This document shows positions 33,524 to 41,357 of a stretch of 43,070 nt of DNA, one piece after another. The notes under the pieces were generated by a model. That model ran no database searches. It saw only the letters and a list, made by a program, of their open reading frames with translations, and was not told where the DNA came from. How positions within the stretch are numbered: the stretch's first letter is position 1; the number at the start of each line of letters is the position of its first letter. A program made the position numbers and the translations under genes. This DNA comes from Planctomycetota bacterium (GTDB taxonomy: Bacteria > Planctomycetota > J058): assembly GCA_003695705.1 (NCBI GenBank), contig RFHU01000380.1:1-43070 (forward strand). The letters are read 5' to 3'.

Positions 33524-34689
33524 GCCCCCTGCGCGCTCCCTGGCTGGTCGCGGCCTGGCCCGAGGGAGGCCCGGTGGGCGTCGACGCCGTGCGGCACCTA
33601 GCGCTGGCCCTCGGCGCCACCCCGCTCCGCCAGCTCGACGCGCGCGGCTTCGTGGAGCCTCGCGGCGCGCGCGCATGGAGGGGGCTCCTGGTCGATCCCG
33701 GCGGGAGCAGCCTCCTCGCCTGGCGCGATCCCGACGAGCGCCGCGACCTGCTCCTCCTGGCCGCCGAAGAGGCGCCCACCCGGCGCCTGTGGGGATACTG
33801 CGAGCGGATCGCCGCCCTGGCGCGGGAGTTCGGGGCCGAGCGCGTGGTGGCCCTCGGCGGTCGCCCGGCCTCCGGTGAACCGAGCGAACGTCCCGCCGTC
33901 CACGGCGCCGCCACCTCGCCCGCCCTCCTCGGCGAACTCGAAGACGCAGGCGTCCTCGCCTACGACGGGCGCGTCCCGGGCCTCGCCGGGCTCCTTCCCG
34001 CCGCGGTGGCCCGACGGGGACTCGGGGCCTGCTGCCTGCTCGTGGACCTCCCCTTCTTCGCCGCCGAGGCCCGCAACCCCGCGGCCATGCTCGCTCTCCT
34101 CGAACGGCTGGGCGCCCTCTCGGGACACCGCTTCGCCCTCGCGTCCCTCCGCGAGGAAGCCCAGGAAGGGACCGACCGCCTGCGAGGCCTGCAGGAACGC
34201 CTCGCACGCTCCATGGCGGTGCAGATTTCCCTGCGCCTCGAAGAGGACCGAAGCGAGGCCTCCCCCGACGAAGACGCTCCCTGGCTCGCTCCCGGAGACG
34301 ACGAGCCCGTCGACCCCTTCCCCGCGGCCGTCGAGGAAGAGACGGAGCCCGAACCCGCAGACGACGCGTTCTCCGAGGTGGAGGGCGAACTCGAAGGCCT
34401 GCTTCCCGCCGCCGACGTGCCACCCCCTGCGCTCGACGACGACCCAGGTCCGCCCTGCGACCCCGCCTTGCGCGCCCGGATCGAAGCCCTCTTCCGCGCG
34501 GCCCGCGCGGATCGCCGCCGAGCCTACGAACTCAAAGCGCTCCTCGACGAGCACGGACTCTTCCGCGCCCACGAGGATCGCTTCCTCGACTTGTTTTCCC
34601 GCGAGGCCGCCGCGCGCGACCTCTCCGCCCCCGCCGACGCCGCAGGCCACGACGCCGACGAGGAAGACGAAGAAAGGACCGACCCATGA
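33520..34689 (+). CDS. PAC2-family protein (proteasome-assembly-chaperone-2 fold)
   Basis: 389 residues. The N-terminal 230 residues match the PAC2 family: APWLVAAWPEGGPVGVDAVRHLALALGA (family start P-x-x-x-G-W-x-G-x-G), RRDLLLLAAEEAPTRRLWGYCERIAALAREFGAERVVALGG, AYDGRVPGLAGLLPAAVARRGLGACCLLVDLPFF and PAAMLALLERL. PAC2 proteins in archaea and actinobacteria relate to proteasome assembly; in other bacteria their role is unknown. A long acidic, Pro/Glu/Asp-rich region (about 245-320) leads to a helical C-terminal segment (PALRARIEALFRAARADRRRAYELKALLDEHGLF). The stop overlaps the htrA start (ATGA), implying coupled expression with a periplasmic protease. The GTG is set by GGAGGACGGCC. Confidence 0.85.
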   Translation: MSPLRAPWLVAAWPEGGPVGVDAVRHLALALGATPLRQLDARGFVEPRGARAWRGLLVDPGGSSLLAWRDPDERRDLLLLAAEEAPTRRLWGYCERIAALAREFGAERVVALGGRPASGEPSERPAVHGAATSPALLGELEDAGVLAYDGRVPGLAGLLPAAVARRGLGACCLLVDLPFFAAEARNPAAMLALLERLGALSGHRFALASLREEAQEGTDRLRGLQERLARSMAVQISLRLEEDRSEASPDEDAPWLAPGDDEPVDPFPAAVEEETEPEPADDAFSEVEGELEGLLPAADVPPPALDDDPGPPCDPALRARIEALFRAARADRRRAYELKALLDEHGLFRAHEDRFLDLFSREAAARDLSAPADAAGHDADEEDEERTDP

Positions 34690-36161
34690 CTTCCACGACG
34701 CTTCGAATCCGCCGCGCCGGCCTCCTTGGCCTGGCGCTCTTGCTCCTCCCCCTTCCCGCGCGCGCCCAGGACGCAGGGCTCGAAACCGCCCAGCGCCTCA
34801 GCCAGGCCTTCAGCAAGGTCGCCCGGCGGGCCACCCCCGCCGTGGTGTTCATCGAGGTGGAGCGCGAAGTCGAAGGGAGCGGCGCCGTTCCCTTCGAATT
34901 CAATGACCCCTTCGACCTCTTCAACGACGACTTCTTCGAACGCTTCTTCCGTCACCGCATGCCCCAGGGGCGTCCGCACTCGCAACCCCGCCAGCGACCC
35001 CACTTCAAGCAGCGCGGCCAGGGGTCAGGGTTCATCGTCTCGCGCGACGGAACCATTCTCACGAACAACCACGTCGTCGGCGGCGCCGACACCATTCGCG
35101 TCAAGCTGCCCGACGGACGCCAGTTCTCCGCCAAGGTGGTCGGCACCGATCCCCAGACCGACGTCGCCGTGATCCGCCTCGAGGGCGATGTCGGCGACCT
35201 GCCGACCCTGCCCCTCGGCGACTCGGACCGCCTGCAGGTCGGCGAGTGGGTGCTCGCCGTGGGCAACCCCTTCGGCCTCGCCCAGACGGTCACCGCCGGG
35301 ATCGTGAGCGCGAAGGGCCGCAGCCGCATGGGGATCGTCGACTACGAGGACTTCATTCAGACCGACGCCGCCATCAACCCCGGCAACTCGGGCGGTCCCC
35401 TGCTGAACCTGCGCGGGGAAGTCGTCGGCATCAACACGGCCATCTTCAGTCGTAGCGGCGGCTACCAGGGGATCGGCTTCGCCATTCCCGTGAACCTCGC
35501 CCGCCGCGTGGAGCAGCAACTCGTCGAGACCGGCAAGGTCACCCGCGGCTACCTCGGCGTCCTGATCCAAGACCTGACCCCCGAACTCGCCGAGTCCCTC
35601 GGCATTTCCGGCCGCAAGGGCGTGGTCGTCTCCGAGGTCAGCCAGGGCTCGCCGGCCGCCGAGGCCGGCCTCGAGGTGGGCGACGTGATCCTCTCCCTCG
35701 ACGGCAAAACCGTCGAAGACGTGAACTGGCTGCGCAACACGGTCAGCATGACCCCTCCGGGGACCGCCGTTCGCCTGCGGGTGTTCCGCGACGGGAGCGA
35801 GCGCGAACTCTCCGTTACCCTCGGGACGCTGCCCGCCAATGCCTCGGCGCAGTCCCAGAGCCGCGAAGCCGAAGAAGGCAGCGCCTTCGGAATCACCGCC
35901 GGCGAGCTCACCCCCGACCTCGCCAAGCAGCTCGGCCTTCCCCTCGGACAAGGCGTCGTGGTCCGCTCGGTGGACCCCGACAGCCCCGCCGCGCTCGCCG
36001 GGATCAGCCCCGGCGACGTGATCGTCCGCGTCGGCTCGACCGAGGTGCACTCCCTTGCCGACTACCAAAAGGCCATGGGCGAGGCGGAGAAGGCAGGCCG
36101 CGTGCTGCTCCTGGTCAAGAACCGACAGGGCGCGCGCTTCGTCGTCCTCAGCACCCGCTGA
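34686..36161 (+). CDS. Periplasmic serine protease/chaperone HtrA (DegP/Do family)
   Basis: 491 residues: signal peptide 1-27 (LLPLPARA), trypsin-like domain with triad His129 (LTNNHVVGGAD), Asp159 (TDVAVIRLEG) and Ser235 (NPGNSGGPLL), then two PDZ domains (about 285-375, with YLGVLIQDLTPELAESLG; and about 395-485, with ITAGELTPDLAKQLGLPLGQG and VDPDSPAALAGISPGDVIVRVG). It degrades or refolds damaged periplasmic proteins. The LA-loop-like region (67-113) is rich in Phe/Asp then Gln/Arg/His. The ATG overlaps the PAC2 stop. A 12-bp hairpin 26 bp after the stop ends the transcript. Stress induction is likely but no sigmaE-type promoter is seen before it. Confidence 0.96.
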   Translation: MTSTTLRIRRAGLLGLALLLLPLPARAQDAGLETAQRLSQAFSKVARRATPAVVFIEVEREVEGSGAVPFEFNDPFDLFNDDFFERFFRHRMPQGRPHSQPRQRPHFKQRGQGSGFIVSRDGTILTNNHVVGGADTIRVKLPDGRQFSAKVVGTDPQTDVAVIRLEGDVGDLPTLPLGDSDRLQVGEWVLAVGNPFGLAQTVTAGIVSAKGRSRMGIVDYEDFIQTDAAINPGNSGGPLLNLRGEVVGINTAIFSRSGGYQGIGFAIPVNLARRVEQQLVETGKVTRGYLGVLIQDLTPELAESLGISGRKGVVVSEVSQGSPAAEAGLEVGDVILSLDGKTVEDVNWLRNTVSMTPPGTAVRLRVFRDGSERELSVTLGTLPANASAQSQSREAEEGSAFGITAGELTPDLAKQLGLPLGQGVVVRSVDPDSPAALAGISPGDVIVRVGSTEVHSLADYQKAMGEAEKAGRVLLLVKNRQGARFVVLSTR

Positions 36162-36187
36162 GCGCAGGCCCGCGAGGCGCGGCCGGA

Positions 36188-36214
36188 GGGCAGGGTCCGC
36201 TGCGGACCCTGCCC
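36188..36214 (+). terminator. Strong hairpin after htrA
   Basis: GGGCAGGGTCCG-CTG-CGGACCCTGCCC: a perfect 12-bp stem with a 3-nt loop, 27 bp after the htrA stop. There is no T-run (CTCGAGCG follows), as expected for this GC content. It probably ends the PAC2-htrA transcript. Confidence 0.6.
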
Positions 36215-36373
36215 CTCGAGCGCCGCGGGGCGCCCGGTCGGTGCGCACCGCCCGGCAACCGCAGCCCCCCGAGCGCACCTCGTCGGCGGGGCCTTCGCGC
36301 ACCGGGTTCCCTCCACCCTTCGCCGGCAGCCCCCCCCGCGCACACGCTCGGGGTTCCCCCGCGGCCGGCCTGC

Positions 36374-36379
36374 TAGACT
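36374..36379 (+). promoter_or_regulatory. -10-like box TAGACT before the rhomboid gene
   Basis: TAGACT 20 nt before the TTG at 36400, with GGAGG (36390-36394) in between. It is identical to the dnaJ box. No -35 match. Confidence 0.4.
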
Positions 36380-36399
36380 CCCTGCCTTCGGAGGCTCCC

Positions 36400-37137
36400 T
36401 TGTTCCCCCTGCAGACCAGCGTGCGCAGTTGCCGGCCCCCGGTGGTCACGGTGGCGCTCATCATCGCCAATGCCGCCGTGTTCCTCTTCGAAGCCGGCTT
36501 GTCCCCCGAGGCCCTCGAAGCCTTCATCCACACCTTCGGCCTCGTCCCCGCCCGCCAGCAGTGGGCCCTCGCGCACGCCCCCGCCCGCCTGGACCTGTGG
36601 GCCCTTCCGGCGGTGAGTTCCATGTTCCTCCATGGCGGTTGGGCGCACATCGTGGGGAACATGCTCTTCCTGTGGGTCTTCGGCGACGGCGTGGAGAACC
36701 GCCTCGGCCACGGACGCTTCTTCGCCTTCTACCTGCTCACGGGCCTCGCCGCCGGGCAGGCACAGGTTTTCGCCCATCCCGCGAGCCAGGTGCCGCTCGT
36801 GGGTGCCTCGGGGGCCATTTCGGGCGTCCTGGGAAGCTTCCTCCTCCTCTACCCCCGCGCCTGGGTGACCCTCATGGTCCCCGTGCTCTTCTTCCCCTTC
36901 TTCTTCGAGCTCCCCGCGCTCACCTTCCTCCTCTTCTGGTTCTTCCAGCAGCTCGTTGCAGGAACCGTGTGGGCCCTCAGCGACGCCGCCGCCCAGGCCG
37001 GCGGCGTCGCCTGGTGGGCCCACGTGGGAGGCTTCGCCGCGGGAATCCTCTTGCTCGGCGTCTTCCTCGATCGACACCACAAGGGCTACCGGCAGCGTCG
37101 CTACTGCGACCCCTACGCCTACAGCGAACGCTACTGA
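36400..37137 (+). CDS. Rhomboid-family intramembrane serine protease
   Basis: 245 residues from a TTG with GGAGG 5 nt upstream; the frame is open further up, but this start leads straight into TM1 (PPVVTVALIIANAAVFLF). The rhomboid signatures are FLHGGWAHIVGNMLFLWVFGDGVENRLG (His78 and Asn87 oxyanion region), VGASGAISGVLG with catalytic Ser137 and AWWAHVGGFAAGILLG with His208. Six membrane segments. It cleaves membrane proteins in the bilayer. Long loop insertion (GLVPARQQWALAHAPARLDLW) lies between TM1 and TM2, as in the planctomycete-type enzymes. Six bp separate it from the SDH-type protease gene, so the two are probably cotranscribed. Confidence 0.93.
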   Translation: MFPLQTSVRSCRPPVVTVALIIANAAVFLFEAGLSPEALEAFIHTFGLVPARQQWALAHAPARLDLWALPAVSSMFLHGGWAHIVGNMLFLWVFGDGVENRLGHGRFFAFYLLTGLAAGQAQVFAHPASQVPLVGASGAISGVLGSFLLLYPRAWVTLMVPVLFFPFFFELPALTFLLFWFFQQLVAGTVWALSDAAAQAGGVAWWAHVGGFAAGILLLGVFLDRHHKGYRQRRYCDPYAYSERY

Positions 37138-37143
37138 GGCTTC

Positions 37144-37998
37144 ATGACCGGAATGGGCGACGTTCTCTGGTTCTTCTTCATCATCGCCATGCTGCAGCCC
37201 ATCCTCCGCCAGCGGCTGCTCGACTCGCAGCGGCTGCGCCTCATGCGGCGCCTGGAGCGCAAGCGCGAGTCGCGGGTCGTCCTCCTGGTGCACCGCCAGG
37301 AGACCATGGGCTTCCTCGGCTTTCCTTTCTTCAAATTCATTTCCATCGAGGACTCCGAAGAAGTCCTCCGCGCCATTCGCCTCACGGCCAACGACATTCC
37401 CATCGACCTCGTCTTGCACACCCCCGGCGGGCTCGTCCTGGCCGCCGACCAGATCGCCCGCGCCCTCAAGGACCACCCCGCCAAGGTCACCGTCTTCGTC
37501 CCTCACTACGCCATGAGCGGCGGCACCCTCCTCGCGCTGGCCGCCGACGAAATCGTCATGGACCCCCACGCCGTCCTCGGCCCCGTCGACCCGCAGCTCG
37601 GGCAGCGGCCGGCAGCGTCCATCGTCCGCGCCGTCGAGGCCAAGCCCGTCGCCGAAGTGGACGACCAAACCCTGGTCGAAGCGGACATTGCGCGCATGGC
37701 CCTCGCCCAGGTCCGCGACACCGTGCGCGACCTGCTCTCCGGAAAGCTCGACCCCGAGAAGGCAGAAGCCGTCGCCGAGACGCTCTCGCAGGGCAAGTTC
37801 ACCCACGACTTCCCCATCACCTGCGAGCGCGCCCGCGCGCTGGGCCTGACGGTGAGCTGCGACTTCCCCCCCGAAGTCCACGAACTCATGGCCCTCTACC
37901 CGCAGGCCCACAGCCAACGCCCCAACGTGCAGTACTTGCCGCTGCCCTACGGCAAGCCCGACGCCGGCAAGGCCCACCCTCGCCACCCCGCCTCCTGA
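37144..37998 (+). CDS. SDH-family (ClpP/crotonase-fold) membrane serine protease
   Basis: 284 residues. One N-terminal membrane segment (VLWFFFIIAMLQPIL) is followed by the serine-dehydrogenase-proteinase-like ClpP fold: IDLVLHTPGGLVLAADQIARAL, HYAMSGGTLLALAADEIVMDPHAVLGPVDPQLG with probable nucleophile Ser125 in M-S-G-G and His142 in DPHAVLGPVDP, and a C-terminal helical part. The family is related to SppA and to archaeal membrane ClpP-like peptidases. It probably cleaves membrane or signal peptide fragments in the cytoplasmic leaflet. A 6-bp gap to the rhomboid suggests a two-protease membrane module. The ATG lacks a strong ribosome binding site. Confidence 0.88.
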   Translation: MTGMGDVLWFFFIIAMLQPILRQRLLDSQRLRLMRRLERKRESRVVLLVHRQETMGFLGFPFFKFISIEDSEEVLRAIRLTANDIPIDLVLHTPGGLVLAADQIARALKDHPAKVTVFVPHYAMSGGTLLALAADEIVMDPHAVLGPVDPQLGQRPAASIVRAVEAKPVAEVDDQTLVEADIARMALAQVRDTVRDLLSGKLDPEKAEAVAETLSQGKFTHDFPITCERARALGLTVSCDFPPEVHELMALYPQAHSQRPNVQYLPLPYGKPDAGKAHPRHPAS

Positions 37999-38001
37999 CT
38001 T

Positions 38002-38023
38002 CCGCGGGCGCGAGGCCCCGCGG
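38002..38023 (+). terminator. Possible hairpin after the SDH protease gene
   Basis: CCGCGGG and CCCGCGG form a 7-bp stem with an 8-nt loop a few bases after the stop. No T-run follows. It may be a weak terminator or attenuator before the TrkA-C gene. Confidence 0.33.
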
Positions 38024-38132
38024 CCCTGGGATCCGCGCCTCGCTCCCGCGCGCCGCAGCGCCCCTCAGCGCACAGCCCGTTGGCTCGCGCAGCCCGTCGC
38101 CGCCGAGATTCCCGCGGAGAAGGACCCCGTCC

Positions 38133-38969
38133 GTGCTCGCCGTTCTCTCGCTTCTCGTGGTCATGGCCCTGGGCTTCGTGGTGACCCGCGTCGCCACCGT
38201 GGCCCTGACCCTCACCGGCCTTTCGCAGGAGTCGGCGCGCTTCCAAGCGCGCTCCGCCTTTACCGGCTGCGGCTTCACCACCGCCGAAGCCGAAGCGGTC
38301 GTGGGGCACCCGGTGCGCCGCAAGATCGTCCTCGTGCTCATGCAGTTGGGCAGCTACGGCTTCGTGGGCGCCGCGGCGACCCTCTTTCTCTCCTTCGTCA
38401 ACGTGCCCGACCAACGCGCGCTCCTCCTCCGCTCGGGCGTCCTCTTCGGAGGCTGCCTGCTCTTAATCCTCGTCGCCCGAAGCGCCTGGATCGAACGGCG
38501 CCTCGCGCGACTCATTGGCGCCGTCCTGCGCCGGGTCACCGACCTCGACGTGCGCGACTACCACAGCCTGCTGCGCCTCTCCGAAGGCTTCGCCATTTCC
38601 GAGCTCTCCGTCGAACCCGAGGACTGGCTGGCGCACCGCAGCCTGGCGGAGCTGAACTTGCTCGGCGAAGGCATTACCGTGCTCAGCATTCGGCGCGCCG
38701 ACGGGGACCACGTCGCCGTCCCCCACGGCGCCACCGTCGTCGTCCCCGGCGACTTGCTCCTCCTCTACGGCCACGCCGACGCCATTGCGCGCCTCGACGA
38801 ACGCAAGGCCGGCCGCGCCGGCGAAGTCGAACACGCCCGGGCCGTCGCCAGCGAAGAAGAGCGCCTGCGCGCCCAGGACGAGCGCGACGCAGCCCACGGC
38901 CACGTGCGCGCGGACGCCGAGGACGCTCCCCTTCCGCCCCCCTCCGCCGGCCAAGGAGAGCAGGGTTGA
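38133..38969 (+). CDS. Membrane protein with TrkA C-terminal (RCK_C) domain
   Basis: 278 residues from a GTG with GAGAAGGA upstream. Three hydrophobic segments (LAVLSLLVVMALGFVVTRVA, KIVLVLMQLGSYGFVGAAAT, LLLRSGVLFGGCLLLILVA); between the first two is ARSAFTGCGFTTAEAEAVVGHPVRR, which recalls the TrkH selectivity-loop region. The soluble part (about 150-225: GFAISELSVEPEDWLAHRSLAELNLLGEGITVLSIRRADGDH) is a TrkA_C domain that binds ligands such as cyclic dinucleotides and gates K+ transport. The tail is charged and low in complexity. Probably a potassium-transport regulator. It follows the rhomboid-SDH pair on the same strand and converges with gspF (43-bp gap). Confidence 0.85.
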   Translation: MLAVLSLLVVMALGFVVTRVATVALTLTGLSQESARFQARSAFTGCGFTTAEAEAVVGHPVRRKIVLVLMQLGSYGFVGAAATLFLSFVNVPDQRALLLRSGVLFGGCLLLILVARSAWIERRLARLIGAVLRRVTDLDVRDYHSLLRLSEGFAISELSVEPEDWLAHRSLAELNLLGEGITVLSIRRADGDHVAVPHGATVVVPGDLLLLYGHADAIARLDERKAGRAGEVEHARAVASEEERLRAQDERDAAHGHVRADAEDAPLPPPSAGQGEQG

Positions 38970-39012
38970 GGAGCACCCACCGGACGTCGGAGCGCGGGCG
39001 GCTCCCTCGCGT

Positions 39013-40218
39013 TCAGCGGGAGAGCTGCTCGATGAGCGCGACGAAGGGCAAGTAGAGGGTAGCGACGACGGTTCCCACCACCGCAATGGTCGCCACGGTC
39101 AGGGCGGGGGTGAAGGTCGCCTCGAGCCGACCGAAGAGGTGCACCAAAGAGCCTTCGTACTTGGTGGCAATGCGATCGAGCATGAGTTCGAGTTGTCCCG
39201 AACGCTCGCCGGTGTCCACCATGGCGCGGCAGTAGGCGTTGAAGGCGGGGCTCTCGCGCACTCCGTCGGCCAGGCTGCTCCCGCCCTCCACCCGAGCCTT
39301 CACCTCGAGGAAGCCGTCCCGCACCCGCTGGTTGTTCACGGCGGCGGCGGTGAGTTCGAGCGCCCGCAGCACGGGCAAGCCCGCCCGGTAGAGCATGCCC
39401 AAGAGGCGAAAGCCCTCGGCGTAGGCCGACCACAGGTAGACCCGCCCCAAGACCGGCAGGGCGAGGAGCGCGCGGTGCCAGCCGCGCCGGAAGCGCTCGA
39501 AGCGGCGCGCCCAGCGCACGCTGGCCACCAGGCCCAGCAGCGCGCCCAGGTAGGCGAGGCCGTGCACGCGCAGGTGCTCGAAGGCGGCCACGGTGAGCTG
39601 GGTGGGGCGCGGGAGTTCCATGTCGAAGCCAGCGTAGACTTCCTGCAGGCGGGGGATCAGAAGGTGCGAGACGATCCCCACCACGGCCACGGCCACGAGC
39701 ACCGTAATGGCCGGGTGGATCGAGGCGGTGAGCAGCCGCTTGCGGCGGTCCGAGAGCCGCAAGCGGTCGTCGGCGAGGCGCGCGAGGACGGCGTCGAGGG
39801 TCCCGCTGCGCTCGCCCGCGGCCACCGCCTCGCGCACGCCCACTCCGAACTCCCGCGGGAAGCGCGCCATGGCCTCGGAGAGCAGGCGGCCCGCCGCCAC
39901 CTCCTCGGCGAAGGCCCCCGCAATGGCCGCGCCCCGGCGGCTGAAGCCGTGGTCCCGCAGCACCTCCAGAGCCAGCACCAGCCCCAGGCCCGACTCGAGC
40001 AAGGAGCCGAGCTCGCGCAGGAGCTCGCTCACTTCGTCGAAGCGGACCCAGCCCCAGGGCACGCGCCGGCGCCTCTCGTCGGAGCTCTCCTCCACGGCCA
40101 CCGCGTGCAGCCCGCGCCGCCGCAGCCGGTCCACGGCCCGTTCGGCGTCGGGGGCGGACACCCGCAGGGTGAGGACCTCGCCGCCCTCGCTGATCGCCCG
40201 CACCGAATACTTCGTCAT
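39013..40218 (-). CDS. gspF: Type II secretion/type IV pilus inner-membrane platform protein GspF/PilC
   Basis: 401 residues. N-terminal soluble domain (MTKYSVRAISEGG, then the A-x-x-A-x-x-x-L-R-R-R-G-L pattern), two T2SF domains (LGSLLESGLGLVLALEVLRDHG with GERSGTLDAVLARLA; and LLGMLYRAGLPVLRALELTAAAVNN with GERSGQLELMLDRIATKYE) and three membrane segments (about 170-190, 225-245 and 370-395). It anchors the assembly ATPase to the membrane and takes part in pseudopilus assembly. The ATG overlaps the preceding gspE stop (ATGA). It differs from the TM-less GspF-like protein at 22099-22680. Confidence 0.95.
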   Translation of the reverse strand: MTKYSVRAISEGGEVLTLRVSAPDAERAVDRLRRRGLHAVAVEESSDERRRRVPWGWVRFDEVSELLRELGSLLESGLGLVLALEVLRDHGFSRRGAAIAGAFAEEVAAGRLLSEAMARFPREFGVGVREAVAAGERSGTLDAVLARLADDRLRLSDRRKRLLTASIHPAITVLVAVAVVGIVSHLLIPRLQEVYAGFDMELPRPTQLTVAAFEHLRVHGLAYLGALLGLVASVRWARRFERFRRGWHRALLALPVLGRVYLWSAYAEGFRLLGMLYRAGLPVLRALELTAAAVNNQRVRDGFLEVKARVEGGSSLADGVRESPAFNAYCRAMVDTGERSGQLELMLDRIATKYEGSLVHLFGRLEATFTPALTVATIAVVGTVVATLYLPFVALIEQLSR

Positions 40219-41357
40219 GCTCCGCCTTCCCCGAGCGCGTCCTCCCCAAGCACGCGCTCCACTTCTTCGCGGCTGGTCTCGCCGCGGGCCACCGCTTCGC
40301 GGGCCCGTTCCCGCAGGTCGCGCCCGCCGGCGAGCCGCTCGGGGGGTGGTGGCTCGCCGGCGAGCAAGGCCCGGGCGACGGCCGGATTGCAACGCACGAC
40401 CTCGAAGACCGCGCGCCTCCCGCGGTAGCCGAGACCGGCGCAGGCGCGGCAGCCTTCTCCGGGCCGATACTCCTCCCCCCGCGACGGGCCCTTCGCCCCG
40501 CGCGGGCGCCGGCAGGAGCGGCAGAGCCGTCGCAAGAGGCGCTGGCCGACGGCTGCGGCCAGCGCCTCTTCGAGCAAGTAGTCGGGGACGCCGAGGTCGA
40601 TCAGTCGGCGCACCACGGCCCGGGTGGAGGTGGCGTGCACGGTGGCGAGCACGAGGTGCCCCGTGAGGCTGGCCTCGACGGCGGCCAGCGCGGTCTCGGG
40701 GTCGCGGATCTCGCCCACCAGAATGACGTCGGGGTCCTGGCGCAGCATGGCGCGGACCGCGCTCGCGAAGGTCACCCCGAAGCGAGGGTTGACCTCGAGC
40801 TGCACGGCGTCTTCGAGCTCGTATTCGATCGGGTCCTCGACGGTGAGGACCTTGCGCCGCTGGCGATCGACCTCTCCGAGCATGGCGTAGAGGGTGGTGG
40901 TCTTCCCCGAGCCCGTGGGCCCGCACACGAGCACCAAGCCCTGCGGGCGAGCGACCAGGGCGCGCAGCGCCGCCGCGACCTCCTCGGCCGCGCCGAGCCC
41001 TCCGAGGGTGAGCCCCGTCGCTTCGCGGTCGAGCACGCGCAAGACGACGCTCTCGCCGAAGACGCAGGGCACGACCGAGACGCGCAGCTCGACGCTGCGT
41101 TCCGCCACGCGGTGCACGAAGCGACCGTCTTGGGCGCGCTGGTGCTCGGCGAGATCGAGGTCGGCGAGCGCCTTGACCCGCTGCACCACTTGCTCGCGCA
41201 GCGCGCCCGGGACCTCGAGCACGGGCAGGAGCAGCCCGTCGATCCGCAGGCGCGCCAAGGCGCCCTCGGCGCTCGGTTCGAGGTGCACGTCGGAGGCGCC
41301 GGTGGACACCGCGGCCTCGAGCAGGTGCTCCACCACGCCCGGCGCGCCGCCGCTCAC
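40215..41357 (-). CDS. GspE/PilB-type assembly ATPase, short form lacking the N1 domain
   Basis: 380 residues. N2D domain (GASDVHLEPSAEG), Walker A GPTGSGKTTTLYAML, Asp box and Walker B (RQDPDVILVGEIRDPETA), His box (LATVHATS) and a zinc-binding tetracysteine region C-x2-C-x20-C-x2-C (LCRSCRR ... GCRACAG). It powers pilus or pseudopilus assembly. It begins directly at the N2 domain, without the N-terminal GspE domain that binds GspL or PilM-like partners. The GTG start overlaps the preceding gspE stop (GTGA). Placed between a longer GspE and GspF, it could be a second motor or a PilT-like partner, although it has the zinc motif, which PilT lacks. Confidence 0.92.
   Translation of the reverse strand: MSGGAPGVVEHLLEAAVSTGASDVHLEPSAEGALARLRIDGLLLPVLEVPGALREQVVQRVKALADLDLAEHQRAQDGRFVHRVAERSVELRVSVVPCVFGESVVLRVLDREATGLTLGGLGAAEEVAAALRALVARPQGLVLVCGPTGSGKTTTLYAMLGEVDRQRRKVLTVEDPIEYELEDAVQLEVNPRFGVTFASAVRAMLRQDPDVILVGEIRDPETALAAVEASLTGHLVLATVHATSTRAVVRRLIDLGVPDYLLEEALAAAVGQRLLRRLCRSCRRPRGAKGPSRGEEYRPGEGCRACAGLGYRGRRAVFEVVRCNPAVARALLAGEPPPPERLAGGRDLRERAREAVARGETSREEVERVLGEDALGEGGA

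Noticed and set aside
32092-33597. N-terminal extension of the long hsp20 frame
   Set aside because: The frame is open, but AAGGAGGAG plus ATG at 32091 gives the normal protein size; the upstream translation is GC-rich shadow.
32577-33878. A GTG-started ORF 8 nt after a TAGCGT box
   Set aside because: Its product is low-complexity Arg/Pro/Gly and overlaps the frame with clear membrane segments (32668-33336) and the PAC2 gene.
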